Positions 14,113 through 26,283 of a stretch of DNA of 64,000 nt are shown here, one piece after another. The DNA is from Struthidea cinerea. Lineage: Eukaryota > Chordata > Aves > Passeriformes > Corcoracidae. Positions within the stretch are counted from its first letter, which is position 1, and each line of letters opens with the position of its first letter. The notes beneath the pieces were generated by a model. That model was not told where the DNA came from, did not search any database, and saw only the letters and a list, made by a program, of their open reading frames with translations. The position numbers and the translations under genes were made by a program. The stretch lies in the NCBI GenBank assembly GCA_013397865.1, contig VZTI01001716.1:62001-126000 (forward strand), given 5' to 3'.

Positions 14113-17100
14113 ACCAATAGATCTTCCTAATATTTATATTTTCTCACACTGGAAGATGTTTTTTTAAGACAGCATTTATAATTAATACTTTCTATAGCTA
14201 CTAAATACATGCTTGTAACACATAAAAAGATAGTTTTAAAACAGTACTAGTGAAATAAAAAGGACAGACAGACTGATGGAATAAATAATTTTAAGTCTTA
14301 CCCTATTATTTTCTTTCTATTTATATATTTTACCATAGACACTGAACGGTGTGTGGTACATTTCAAATGCTCCATAACTATTTGCCTTGTCTTTTGGCCA
14401 GGCAGTAGTAGCAGGGCTGATGATAAAAGCTGGTATATCTAGTCTTGTTAGAGAGATTCTGTTTCCTTTGAAATAGGAACTTTCCAGGCACTGATGCTTT
14501 AGATGCACACTGACATCTATTAGCAGATAGCACTGTGAAGCTGCAGGCTAGGTAGGATCAGAGTAATGACTCCTACGATTGGCACGGTTAATGACTTTTT
14601 CCCTGAGTTCTTGTTCTGGCTAGTATTTACTATTTTGCTCTGTCTTCTCTGGACTTTTTCACATTACACTGCATCAGTGAACAAAAAAAATTCAAATTGT
14701 AGGACACTACTTTTGATACGACAAATTTCTCTAAAATTTCTTTATGGATCCATGGAAATCCTCTTCCTAATAAGCCTGCCAACCACACAAAGAATGTCTT
14801 GGTGTTGAACTAGAGGTAATACATGAAGACTAAGCTCCATAGGAACACAAAGAACTTAGTTATTTTTTCCTTTGTTTTTAATAAGCAAGCACTTCGGTAA
14901 AATAAAAAGTCTAGAGATATTAGTACCTCTCTAGCAATAAAGGTACAGAGTTAGTTTAAATTTTGCTTGAATATTACAGAACTCCATCTGAAATTACTAC
15001 AGCTATGTATATTAAAGGTGGAATGTCATTAAAAGTGGCTCTTCATTTTATCTACTTCTAGCCATGCATGGATGTTCAGTCTAATCTTGTTATCGAAGCA
15101 ATTTGCAGAGTCAGTAGAAGCTAAACACTTATAGAGGGAGAGTCCTGTGTAGGTGCCTAAAATGGGGTGGGGATAAATTGCCAGCTACTTATGCTTCACT
15201 TTTTTGAATGACAAAAGCAAGAAATAAATTAAATAGCTTGACCAGATGCCAAATCTTAGACAACTGAAGTGAATCTCATACAGAATACCTACACTAAACA
15301 GGAAAAATTAAGTTGAAGAATCAATGTGGCTATGACCAAATTTGCTTTAAGTTAGTGAGAGTTTTTCCTCTTCCACATCCCTAAAAGATGAAAATATGAA
15401 CATCACTTTTATAATACTGTGCACCTTATGTTTCAACCATTGCTTCTCATAACAATAATAAGGTTACACAAGGTGTCGGTTTTCAGAATTATCCTTTTTT
15501 TTTTTACTGAAAAAGTAGGATTTCCCCTTAGCCATGCAAAGTCCTTTGTTATTCACTGATCTTATTCACACATTAGGCAGGAATTTGGAAAAGCCCAGCA
15601 TTACATTTCAGAACTGCAGAGAGAAGTCTGGAGTCTCTGAATATTTAAAGACTCTTTGAAAACATGGTCTTGTGACTCCTTTCCAGAGATCATTGGGCTC
15701 ACTGTAAATTTTTGCATGTGCTTCAAAAGTCTCTGGATCAAATCACACCCACTGCACCTCTCATATACATAACTGTGCTTATGTCAAAAAAAGTTTTGTA
15801 ATATCTGATTTGAAGGAAAATTCAAATTGACCACCCAGTAATACCAATGTCCCCAGAGCGTCTGCTTAAACTGAGAATATATGAGATCCACCATGTTTCT
15901 ATACTGAATCTGGCTTTGTTATTCCATGCTAGAAAGAAATGTATGTTTAGCATTCTGCAGATGTCTATGCAATGCTTATCTGCAGCCAGAATGAATAATT
16001 CTAGAAGGCTGATGTTTGAACACATACTACAGCACAGCAGAATTAAAGGTGAAAGTTCAAGTGCTGCAATTTCAAACTATTGATCAATGGTAATTTTTGG
16101 CACCCTTGGGTTAGTGAGGCTGGCATATGGCAAGCAAGCAAACCACAAAGGTTAAGCATGAATCATCAGTACAAATGTAACTCACCTTCTTCAGTTTTCT
16201 TAGATTTAAAAAACTTTTGCTGCTAGGTGCTCTTTCTCCTGTGTGCTGCTGTGCACCGCAGCAAGGCATATCTTAGAGACCATATCTTCTGAGCACAGCA
16301 AATTAGAGAGAATGTTGACAAAGAAAGCTGCTTGTCTGTTTTTACTGATTTGTTGGATAACCCAAAAAAGGGTTTATTTGCATATAACAACTACAGTTTT
16401 TTTACATCAGTGATGGCTCAAATTTTCTTCCATTTATCCTTAAAATTTCAAAATTTTCATAAAAAGATCCTTTTATCCTACAGGTTTTTTGCTTATTTCA
16501 CTAGAAGTTATAGAAAGAATACTGTTTCATAATCTGCTTAATTACCAGACGTTGTTTAACTAAACATAATTTGTTTAATACTCATTGAACAAGGATATTA
16601 AGCATGTTATACTAAATGGTGCTGCTATATCATTATTATTCAGCTTTGATCTATTCACTAGGATGACATTTAGGAACACTCCTTTCTGCAAATTCCTATC
16701 CTTTTGATCAGCATATGAGATCTGATTTGGGCTCTTTTGTAAGAATTTCAAGTATAATTTTACTGTTTCCAAAAGCAAAAATATTAGGAGGAAAAAAATA
16801 TTTTGCTTTCTTTCAGTATGTCTGCAGTGTTATTACAAGTCCTATTTTTATTCACTTTGTCCTCTAATGATCTATATGTGTTGTGAGACAGTTGCTGATC
16901 TATATGAAGAAAAGCAGGTATACCATTCATTTTGTAAGAACATAGCCCATAATAAAGTATTGCCAAAGCTATTAACAGGCCATAAGCTTTGTACTTAAGT
17001 TCCACGGTTCCAGGACTGTGACATGCCAGACTTTCTCACCTGCAACTTTGTTTTATTTGGTTTACCTGTAACTGTAGTTTCTCTGAATGAACAGGTGTCT

Positions 17101-17219
17101 ATGGCTCATTTGTTTTACTTTTGTTTATCTTTGTATTGTAGAATTGTAGAATCATAATACAATTTTTATGCAGATAGCAGTAGAAAGCAGTTATTTCATG
17201 TATAGTGAGATATTTCTGA

Positions 17220-17700
17220 CTCTTACATGATATTCTAGTGCAGAGAAATATCGACCTGGATACCCGGAGCCTTAAGAAGGGGAGACACAGCATGGTAAGA
17301 GATGGGCACAATCTGGCACCAGAGGCTGCCCAATTATAAACAGCTCAGCCCTGGTCAATTAAAGAAACGCAGACCTGGAACTGCACAGAACTGCATTTAG
17401 GAGTTACAAGCAGAACACAAGACTGATGTCAAACATACTGGAAGTCACTACTCATGGTAAATCTGGGTGTAACCTGGAGCTTCAGATTAAAGAAGAAAGA
17501 GTAATGTGTGAAAGTGTGCGGGCAAACATACGAAAATGACTCCTAGTGAATTCTAGAGGCAGGAAGGAGCCATCAACAAGAACACCACATTCCTCCTGCT
17601 GATGAAAGACTCTGGATGCCAAAGACTTACTTTAAAACCCCACAGCTGGAATTAAACCTCCAACCTCACAGCCCAGAGAAGGGTGAGCTCACCAGGAAAA
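17220..17700. other. GC-raised block, unidentified
   Basis: The stretch begins with a possible exon-like segment: TATTCTAG acceptor at about 17,236, about 54 bases with CpGs, then ATGGTAAGAG donor. It ends with the GGTGAGCTCACC palindrome. No protein or repeat family is recognised. An old repeat remnant is as likely as a noncoding exon. Confidence 0.25.
17682..17693. repeat. 12-bp palindrome GGTGAGCTCACC
   Basis: A perfect palindrome at the end of a GC-raised block (about 17,220-17,700) that I could not identify. Confidence 0.7.
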
Positions 17701-18921
17701 GATGCAAAAACTAAATGTGTGTATAACAATTTGAAGTACATTACTACGGTTTCTTTATTCAGTAACACTTCAGTCTGGACTAAGAATGATTAGATTCTGA
17801 AGACTTCCATTATTAGAACAATAAATTATTTTAATTGCTTAAATATATATCAGGTGTGCTGCCTCTTCCTATAAATTTGGAGCATGAAAGCTTGTGGCTA
17901 AACAATTCCCTGACTAAAGCTGAAGATATTACCTTACTACTTACCATTAACAAAAAAATAGTAGGACATGCATATATCAGTTATATGATTTGGTGTCTAG
18001 GAAGTTCATTTCACCTTGGACGAATCATCTCAGTGATTATTTGATCATTTTTTCACTTGTTTTACAATCATCATGCTTCAGAGAAATGATACGCTGCCAC
18101 AATATAAACACTCAAACAAAATTTGAGAGAAAAATATCTTGAAACATATACTGAGTGGCTTTTTTTCAGAGTTGCAAATGAAAATAGGAAGATTTCATTT
18201 TACCTAAACAACAGACATGTATAGCTTACAATTACAAAGCAACAGAATTGAGTTTAATATGTGTCTAAGAGAACTTTTAAGCTGTAATTTATATTTCAAA
18301 TCCCATCTGGAAGTTTTACGGCAGTTTTGGGGGGTTTTGTTCTGGTTCTTTTTTAAAGAATTTTATGTGACGTCAGCAAAAGCAGGTATTGACTAAAGCT
18401 GCAAACAAAACCTGGGATAAAAAACACTATGAATGGGAAATTAAACCAGGAATGTTTTCGTTTACATAGTTCCACCAGGGGGTAGAGGAAGGGGTGGAAA
18501 ATGTAAGAGAAAAGGGAAAAGTAAGTCTCTTTTCAAAGACCAAAGCAGATATGTCTTACACAGTTTTTGCATTTTAAATAAAATAATACCAATGGTAGCA
18601 AAAAGTGAATTTTTACTGGATAAAAGTTACACTTCATGTAATGCATTAAGTGTGGATGTAGGAAAGCCAAAACCCAAATTTTAAAAATTTTCTAAGAGTG
18701 AATGCATTCATCATAATTACAGGACTATTGAAGTCTCTGGTGTCTCATATGCAGTGCCTTAGTGTTCTTTTCTACATCACAATATTGGGATTTCTCATAT
18801 GCATACTTTAAGTCTGAATTTCCTTAATTCACAAGCTCTGAGCATAATCACAACAGCCCTGTGTATTTACCTAATGAATATGATGACATAGCATTGAGGT
18901 GGTACGACTCTATCAGGAAAA

Positions 18922-18950
18922 ATTAAAATAAAATATATTAAAATAAAATA
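18922..18950 (+). repeat. Short tandem duplication, 15-bp period
   Basis: ATTAAAATAAAATA occurs twice (18,922-18,935 and 18,937-18,950) with one base between. Confidence 0.8.
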
Positions 18951-20039
18951 CAAAAAAATTTCGGAACATTGAAAACACTTTATCCTTTCCTTTCTGGAAT
19001 TCCAAAGAGATACACCTCACATAGCACATTCAATAACCTTTACCATAGGTGTATAGGAGAAGTAAATTGGAAGTTATTTTTAATCTCTCTGGAGCTGTTT
19101 AGGATAATTTTCTCCCTGCTCTTGGGAGAAAGTTCCTAGCAATTTCCTTTTTCTGCTTTAACCCTTTCGCCTTTTGAAGGCAGAATTTACTTTTCTTTTT
19201 CCTTTCATTAAAATCTTTATCCCTCAGGGATTCAGCACCACAATTTGCCTCTCTTTGATCGCCTTCACTACTGAATTGTAAAACTGTCTAAGTAGAGGAC
19301 ACGGATAGAGGAAATTTTGTCTCTTGCTACATCACTACAGAAGTGTACAGTGAGGATGACATTAAATCCGGAAGGGTCTTCTGCCAAAAGATGGCCACAT
19401 CCCTTGAAAGCTAGAGTCATACACACTTCCTCCCTTCTGCTGTCATTCAGTTACTTAATTCATGCCATGTAAAACAAAATCATCTGTGACAGTTTGTTCC
19501 ACTCCTGCAAGGCTAAAAGTTAGCATATACTGGTTAAAAAAAAAAAAAGTGAATTAAATAAAGAAAACAAGATATTAATCCCTACATGTCCCTACTGTGG
19601 ACATATGTTCTAGCTCAAAATTGTGCCACTAAAGAAGATGTAGACAATTATGTGCAAGCAGCAATTTAAGGATCTAGGTGGAATCCTCTGGTAGCTACCT
19701 TAACTGATGCAAGTTCATATCTCCTACTCTACTGACTTCAGTTTGAGAATTCTACTTTTACACCTGGGTAACGACTTGAGGTCCTGCTCACTGCAACACA
19801 TAAATCCTTAAATTTTTACACACAGTGCTACCTGAACAGAATTCTATTTGCTTGAAACACTTTTTCAAAAACCTTATAATGCTTTAGCAGAATCATGAAA
19901 ATAGTGGATAAGAGACTGACAAAAGCTAAAATTAACTGCTGCTTAGACTCAATTCATGAAAGTCTGCTTTCCTATTTTTCTTTGTGATCTTCCCCATAAA
20001 TACAAAGAGATTAAACACATAAAGAGTTAGCAAAGATAA

Positions 20040-20074
20040 CAGCAGTCATCTCACATTGTGTAGGATGACTGCTG
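20040..20074. repeat. Hairpin-forming inverted repeat, 11-bp arms
   Basis: Arms CAGCAGTCATC (20,040-20,050) and GATGACTGCTG (20,064-20,074) are perfect reverse complements around a 13-base loop. The stem is too short for a microRNA precursor as seen. Confidence 0.8.
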
Positions 20075-20398
20075 AACCATATGTTTTATTGCAACTGATA
20101 TAAAACCTCTTCTGTTGTCCTGCAGTGAACCAAACAGTTGTGTCAAAAAACCCCATTTCCAGTGTTTTTCATCCTTTCACTAGGAAACGGCCTAAATCCA
20201 ACTCTCTCTTCCATCTCTGTCCAAAGCAATCAATAGAGAGAGCAGAGCTTCCACTCTTCCTACACATTTGGAAGCATATATACATCATAACTGTCAAGTT
20301 CTTTAGAAATTAAAGCAGCCACTGAATAAGCACGGACTATAATCTGGAATGTGTTCAACCCATTCCTGTTTAAAGTAACCCGGAAGATTGTGGTTTCA

Positions 20399-20460
20399 AA
20401 GGAAAAAAAAAAAAAAAAAGAGAGAGAAAGAGGAGGACATGGAGGAAAGAAAGAAAAAAA
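20399..20460 (+). repeat. Poly-A and GA-rich purine tract
   Basis: A run of about 18 A is followed by AGAGAGAGAAAGAGGAGG and more purines on the plus strand. It creates a lysine-rich pseudo-frame (20,388-20,570) that is not a gene. Confidence 0.85.
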
Positions 20461-21479
20461 TCAGTATCCCTGTTTTTCTTTCCTGTGAACCAAACAGTCC
20501 CTTAGGAGTACAATGGGAGTATTTCTGTCTGCTGTGCTTTACAATCGTCCAGAAACTGAAGGTTTTATAATATAAGATGACTCCCTAGCCTTAGCTGATG
20601 AATGGCTATAATTTTCCATTGGACATCCTGAATCATCCAACTTGCCACAGCAAGGAAGCTCTCTAACTCTGAATTGAAGTTATAATTCTAAAATGTAAGA
20701 CTACCCTGCGGAAGGGTAACACATTGGGCACGAATCCTTGACACTGAGGCACCGCTGAGGAAAAAAAAACCAAACAAAAAAAACCCAAATGTTATTTATT
20801 TACAGAGAAAAGTATTCTGAGTGAGCTTAGTCATTTTAATGCTGAGCACAAAACCCTAACTGGGGTCCAAAAGAAGATTTACAACAGGACAAAGCGGGAT
20901 GCAGTAGTAGGCAGTACCACAGATCTCAAATATAAAAGCATTATCAAGGATAGACAACTCTAAACAGGTCAGATATATTGACCTATATTAATAACACTGA
21001 AGTAGGTTTATTTGGCTTAAAACACAGGTAAAAAAATTTCTACTCTTTTTCTTCCCTAGAAATAAGAATTTGAAAGAAAGAGGCTGAAATAAAGGGACCA
21101 TTTATTAAAGTTATTAAAGTGATTTCATTAAACTCTGACATCTCAGGATGAAATAGTAATTAATATTTCATGTATTAAACATTGCAAAGCTTTAGCATCA
21201 GCAGAACAAAATAATATGAAAAAAAAAATTATTCCTAAGTGAAATTTGTTTTGGAGATCACAGTGGGACATAGAGTTGTAACTTAGTAACTAGACTAATG
21301 TCTGACAGACAAGAATAATGGCAATATTTTGTAAGCTGGAAAATAAAGGTGAGGACTAATGGTGCACTAAAGGTGACAAGTGCAAATGCGTAATCAAGAT
21401 AATCTTGTGAGAGAAGGAAAGTATGGTATAGTTAGGTCACTTGACTATGTTATTGAAGATCTGAGGTTTTTTGCTGGAG

Positions 21480-21870
21480 CGAGCAGGCTAAATCTTCTGT
21501 GCCTTGACTGCTGCTGAAGGCCCTGTGGGTGTGAATTATGCAGGACAAATACCAATATCTTTCAGTGCTTCATTTCCTTCCTCTACAGTAAAAAATGCTG
21601 CTTCTGTTACCTCTTCTCGAAGCTGTAAGTACACCTGTGACCATGTGCGTGTCGCTGAGATTCACGCTCCTGTTTGTCACTGGTTGGACCTACAAACAAG
21701 AATGTGGCAGCCACATCCCTTATTCTGGTCAGAAGCCCCCGGTTCACAGGGCAGTGGGCTGGGCTCCAGCAGCCAGACAGGATTGTTCTGAGCCAGAGCA
21801 GTTGGAGGAGATATTTCCTATGAAATTGCATGGGAAATCCCAGGTACACTCAAGTCAGTGATAGAGATGC
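21480..21870 (+). other. GC-raised island with a possible spliced micro-exon
   Basis: This island contains several CpGs in an otherwise AT-rich, CpG-poor setting. It holds overlapping plus-strand frames of up to 95 codons and a minus-strand frame of 80 codons. A polypyrimidine tract ending CTCTACAG (21,581-21,588) and a good donor GTAAGT (21,625-21,630) enclose 36 bases. Within them an ATG at 21,595 starts MLLLLPLLEA, which resembles the beginning of a signal peptide. No homologue is recognised and no second exon was found, so this is only a candidate. It may equally be an old repeat. Confidence 0.35.
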
Positions 21871-24541
21871 TATCAGATGGGTTGAACCAGGATTTCACTA
21901 TTCATGTGCAGCAACCTCATACATTTTCCATTAATTTAAGAATCTTGAAATCCATACAGCATTAATAAAGAATAAAACAATACTGATTTAAGTGGATGTG
22001 AGTTATTTTTTTCAAGTATTAGGACAGTGGTCTTTTTTGACTACCAGCCAGCTGGTCAGCTGTTTACGGCCTAAAATACGGTCACAAAATAAATGCCACC
22101 TTCAGCTTGGTGAGTAGTGAATCCCCCAAGATCCTGGCAAGTGAGTCACATTTGGCAGAATTTCATACTCACTTGTCAAGCCCAAATCTGGCAAGTGAGA
22201 AACCAAACACCAAGCCTGCTTTTTCCCAAGTACCAACCAGACTTTCAGGAGATGTAAGGTGTTATTATAAATTATGAGCCCTTATCTAGCATGTTCAAAA
22301 TACAGTTGCAACTAGAGATATGTGGTTGGACTGCCGAATAATCATTCAGTTTCCATTTGAGGGCAGTAAGAAAACCCTATTTTCCTAAGTGTCAATAAAC
22401 TCATGGCCAACTCTATAAATAAGCTCCAAATGGATTTTGTGGGATGGTTCGATTTCCATTAGATTCCATCTTCAAGTATTACTGATGTCTGATTTCCTTA
22501 TTTTTACTTCCAGCAAATGGCATCTGCTAAGAAAGGTAGACTTGTGTGAGTGCTGCACTTTAAATGAAAAATTAACTGAAGGTGAAACCCTAACAGCAGT
22601 TTTCAGCTTTTAGGTGACATTCAGAGCTGCATTCCAGCAAGGATCATTTTAGCTTCACTGCTGTAACAGGGACTAAAACTGTTTCCTGAAAGTAGCACTA
22701 CAAAGCATTTTAAATAATAACTTGACCCTTTATCTTCTGTAAATTTGCCAGGGTGTAATTGGATTAGCTTAGAAAAACCCAAGCACTATTCCTGTCTATT
22801 GGAACGATACAGGATTAAAAAACAGACTAACAGTTCTCAAAGTGGATCTGTGCAATTTTTTCTGCAACCCATAAAGCATAATAAATGATTATTTAAGGAA
22901 ATAAGAGCGTTGAAAATCTACATGGAAGACACACTAAAAATGATCTTTAACATGTCCTTCTATTAATTGCATTTTAAAAAATAGTTATATTAAATGGAGA
23001 AAAGATACTTCCATCACTTTTAATTACATATCTTTAACTTCAAAGATGATATGCAGTATGCAATCTAACTTATTACAAAAGAAAACCAATATGTGCAATA
23101 TTGAGTAGTTTCTCATTATATACTGGCTTACATGTAAAAAATTAAAATATGGATTCTGAAATATGTTAAACTTCCAGTGAAGTACTTTAATGGCTTAATT
23201 ACCATAACTACAGAAGATCCCTGCATGCATTACTGTCAAGCTAATTTATTTGAATATTTTATATTAGGTAAATCCAGAACAAATAGTTAGCACCTTCAAG
23301 ATCTAGACACAGTATTTTCACATCTCTCGTGGATTACCATTTGGATAAAACTGTGGTTTTACACTGAAAGTGGTTATGCAAAAATGTGAATATTTTCACC
23401 TTATGTTTCAGGTTGAACAGAACAGCATGATTTACCTTTTACCTCTCATGTCTGCAAATAATGTAGTGAAGAGGAGCATCTGTAAATGATTCTCTTTCTT
23501 TTTTTTGTTTCCACTATAAACAGCATTATTTGGTGCATTTCAGTGATAACATAGATCCTACACAAATGTGGTTCCGGAGCCTTCATATCTTGAGTTCCTG
23601 AAATGGGTAATGGTATCACATGGAAGAAATATCAGCAATACAAAAAGACAAATCAGTATCCCCTGGCTGGAAACAGTTTACATATATCAAAGGATATAGA
23701 AACTGAAGAAAGTCTGAGGAACTTTCACTGACTACTGATATGCACATATGTATGTACACGAACACATTTGGGAATTTGCTGACAGAAACACTGTTTTTCT
23801 GTTTATGAAGCTTAGGTTTTGCTACATTTAGGGAAAAAAATAATTGCTGTGTACAAAATATTTCATTCAGAGTTTGATGCTTTCTAAATGGATTCATTCA
23901 TTGTATACGAGTAGGGGATGAAGACCATATTGGAGAAAATTTAAATTCAGTTCAATCTTTCATGTACTTGCACTTTTATGAGAAAACTGGATTTCAGTAG
24001 ATGAGTTAAGTCTGTGTTCAAAGATTTACACTAAAATTTATACCAAAGATTCTGCAATCACTTTTGTTTTGTTTGGTTGTTCTCAAGAAAGGAAATGGCA
24101 AAAACATTGATAATTTGAAAGTGGCTTTGTACATAGCGCCGTAAGAATTTTGTACTTGGTTAGGTGTGTGAAACAGAATGTGAGCCCTTCATTCTTGCTA
24201 TTTAGATCACTTTTTATCTATCTGTTTTCTGTGGGAAGCAAAAGAAAAACGAGCGTGGAATACATTTATTCTCTTTCCATCAAATTCCTCTATCTTGAAG
24301 CAAGCAAAGTGCTGAAACAAAAAGTAAAGCAAAGAGATAAACCAGAAAATCTATAGAATTATAAAAAAAAATCAAAATATGATTGTCACTGGTTAGACCT
24401 ATTTAAGTACTCTAAAAGCTGAAAGTAACCATTTTCATTCTGAAAATTAAGCAAGTTAACATAGTTGTCTATTAAAATGATACATTTTGCACAACAGTTC
24501 AAATTTTGAAGTTCAGGAGACACATGGTACTTCTATGGTTT
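21871..24541. other. Gene-free AT-rich sequence
   Basis: Nothing recognised apart from the CTGGCAAGTGAG repeats. The 93-codon minus frame at 23,616-23,897 has no features of a protein family. Confidence 0.55.
22134..22199. repeat. Spaced direct repeat with inverted copy between
   Basis: CTGGCAAGTGAG occurs at 22,134-22,145 and 22,188-22,199, 54 bases apart. A near-perfect inverted copy, CTCACTTGTCAAG, lies between (22,168-22,180). Confidence 0.75.
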
Positions 24542-24586
24542 ATGTGTGTAGTGGGTTGACCCTGAATTGACAGGCAACCTTTTAGA

Positions 24587-24618
24587 CCAATAACGCTTCT
24601 CTAAATTTCCATATTTAA
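24587..24618 (+). promoter_or_regulatory. Putative LTR core promoter (CCAAT and TATA-like boxes)
   Basis: CCAAT lies at 24,587-24,591 and TATTTAA at 24,612-24,618, about 20 bases apart, near the 5' end of the solo LTR. A GC- and CpG-rich leader follows. Order and spacing fit a retroviral U3 promoter read on the plus strand. Activity is unknown. Confidence 0.45.
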
Positions 24619-24973
24619 ACCGCACGGGAAGGCGGAGTTTGGCCTTCCTTTCCAGCTCGCGTGCCAGAAGGTGGGGGGTGGCCTCAGCCTCCAGGCCCCG
24701 CCGGGCCGGGCCGGGGTCTCTGACCCCGCTCCTCCTTCTCCCAGCGCCGCGGTACGGACCCTGGGTTGTTAGAGGAGAGCTATCCCTGAGCCGCAGATGT
24801 AGCTGAAAACGTCTGAGTGGCTTTTTGAGACTGGCAGGACCCTCTCTTCGCTACGCTATCACACCACGCTGAGTCAGCGAGAGCCAAAAAAAAAGCCTCC
24901 TGCCTACAGCCAGTGCATTTTGCTCCGAACTGAAGAGGACGCCGTGCGGCAGCAGCGCAGAGAGAGAGAGCGG

Positions 24974-25209
24974 NNNNNNNNNNNNNNNNNNNNNNNNNNN
25001 NNNNNNNNNNNNNNNNNNNNNNNNNNNNNNNNNNNNNNNNNNNNNNNNNNNNNNNNNNNNNNNNNNNNNNNNNNNNNNNNNNNNNNNNNNNNNNNNNNNN
25101 NNNNNNNNNNNNNNNNNNNNNNNNNNNNNNNNNNNNNNNNNNNNNNNNNNNNNNNNNNNNNNNNNNNNNNNNNNNNNNNNNNNNNNNNNNNNNNNNNNNN
25201 NNNNNNNNN
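24974..25209. other. Assembly gap (236 N)
   Basis: A run of 236 undetermined bases lies inside the solo LTR. It is preceded by an AGAGAGAG tract and GC-rich sequence and followed by a T run, the kind of sequence where assemblies break. The open frames that seem to cross it on both strands are artefacts of translating N. Confidence 0.99.
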
Positions 25210-25349
25210 TTTTTTTCCTTCTGTCTTTTAAATCTGTTGATAAACTCATTAATAGTCTGTAAGTTGTGCCTGCTTCTGCTTTCTCCTAATTCTTATCTCG
25301 CCAAAAAGTAAGTATGTATTAAGATCTAAAGTTAAACCACTGCAATGTG

Positions 25350-26283
25350 CATAGGAATATCTCCCAGTCAGAGGATGGAAAACTCTAAAGTGCATACAGA
25401 ATCTGACATATGCCTATTAAAGACTTGAATAATTCAAGGGAAATTAATATTAGAATCCTAACATTAGAAAGAAAAGGCTCGTCTTAGACATATGATCAAA
25501 TATTTCATCACTTCTTATACAGTACATTTTAGTAGTTTGGGATCTTTCTCAGTCGCAGGTGCTTGGAGGACAGTGTTCACAGGTATAATTTTCAGTTATG
25601 AATCCCTTTGTCTTGAAATTTGGTGTAGATAACAAGAAACTCAACTCCTCCAGTGGCCAGGTAAGAAATGTATAGTCATTAGGGTTTGGGGTTGTGAGTT
25701 TTCTTTTGGTTGGTTGGTTGTGTATTGTTTTTATGGCATTTTGGGGGTTCTTAATTGCCATCTCTTTTACATATATTTCCATTTCTTAGTTTTTTCCTGT
25801 ACAAGATGTGTATGTGTTTTATGTAGTAAGATCTCAGAGTCATAGAATTTTTCAGTTTTTTTCTTTTTTTTTTTTCTCAGTGCTGAAGTACGATGCATGT
25901 CACATACGCAGAAACTAGATGAACATAACTGGATCAAAACATGAGTCACTGCATTAATAGCTTGCTTCCAGGCATTACAGCAGTATCTTGGAAATTTAAA
26001 TGACTTCAATCAACCCTACCAACAGTCAAAACGTATTTTCAGTCTAAACTGTGTTATTGTGATACTGCACAGTCACAAGAGTCTTGAAGACAGATTAAAA
26101 CTGAGAAAGTTGAAAACTGCTTTTTTATATTTTATCAACAAGTCTACAGCAGTCTATACAAAAACCTGTTATGCCCTGTGTTGTGTTTACAAAAACAAAC
26201 CCTGCCATATTTACCTGTGACATTCCAGATTCATGCTGGTGTAATATGGGAACAATATTTGACTCTTTAAGGAGCTAGAGTCG
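25350..26283. other. Spacer between the two plus-strand LTRs
   Basis: AT-rich, T-rich in its middle (GTTGGTTGGTTG and a T run at about 25,860). No retroviral internal sequence, so the two LTRs are separate insertions, not the ends of one provirus. Confidence 0.6.

Larger units (their letters stand above)
12981..17219. other. Gene-free AT-rich sequence
   Basis: Short random frames only (up to 80 codons), a C/G run near 13,850, and the poly-A and TA/GA repeats listed separately. Confidence 0.6.
17701..21479. other. Gene-free AT-rich sequence
   Basis: Random short frames. A YY1-like AAGATGGCCAC at about 19,390 with an ETS-like CCGGAAG just upstream (about 19,368) is the only regulatory-looking cluster seen. 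Confidence 0.55.
24542..25349 (+). mobile_element. Solo LTR of an avian endogenous retrovirus, with 5-bp target-site duplication
   Basis: The LTR body runs from TGTAGTGGGTTGACC at 24,547 to AACCACTGCA ending at 25,344. It therefore begins TG and ends CA, and its termini are imperfect inverted copies of each other. The five bases ATGTG stand immediately before (24,542-24,546) and immediately after (25,345-25,349), a perfect target-site duplication as left by retroviral integration; 5 bp is usual for ERVL-type elements. On the plus strand a CCAAT box (24,587-24,591) is followed by a TATTTAA box (24,612-24,618) and then by GC-rich, CpG-rich sequence. This suggests plus orientation, but orientation is less certain than identity, because the start also resembles the reverse complement of other LTR ends in this window. 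No gag, pol or env sequence flanks it, so it looks like a solo LTR left by recombination. Retained CpGs and the intact duplication point to a fairly young insertion. An assembly gap interrupts it. Confidence 0.85.

Noticed and set aside
17135..17160. GTAGAATTGTAGAATCATAA as the end of an antisense CR1
   Set aside because: It resembles the CR1 terminal repeats, but no CR1 sequence follows.
20040..20074. Hairpin as a microRNA precursor
   Set aside because: The stem is only 11 bp with no extension on either side.
24851..25249. Frames of 132 and 103 codons crossing the gap
   Set aside because: They consist mostly of translated N and lie within an LTR.
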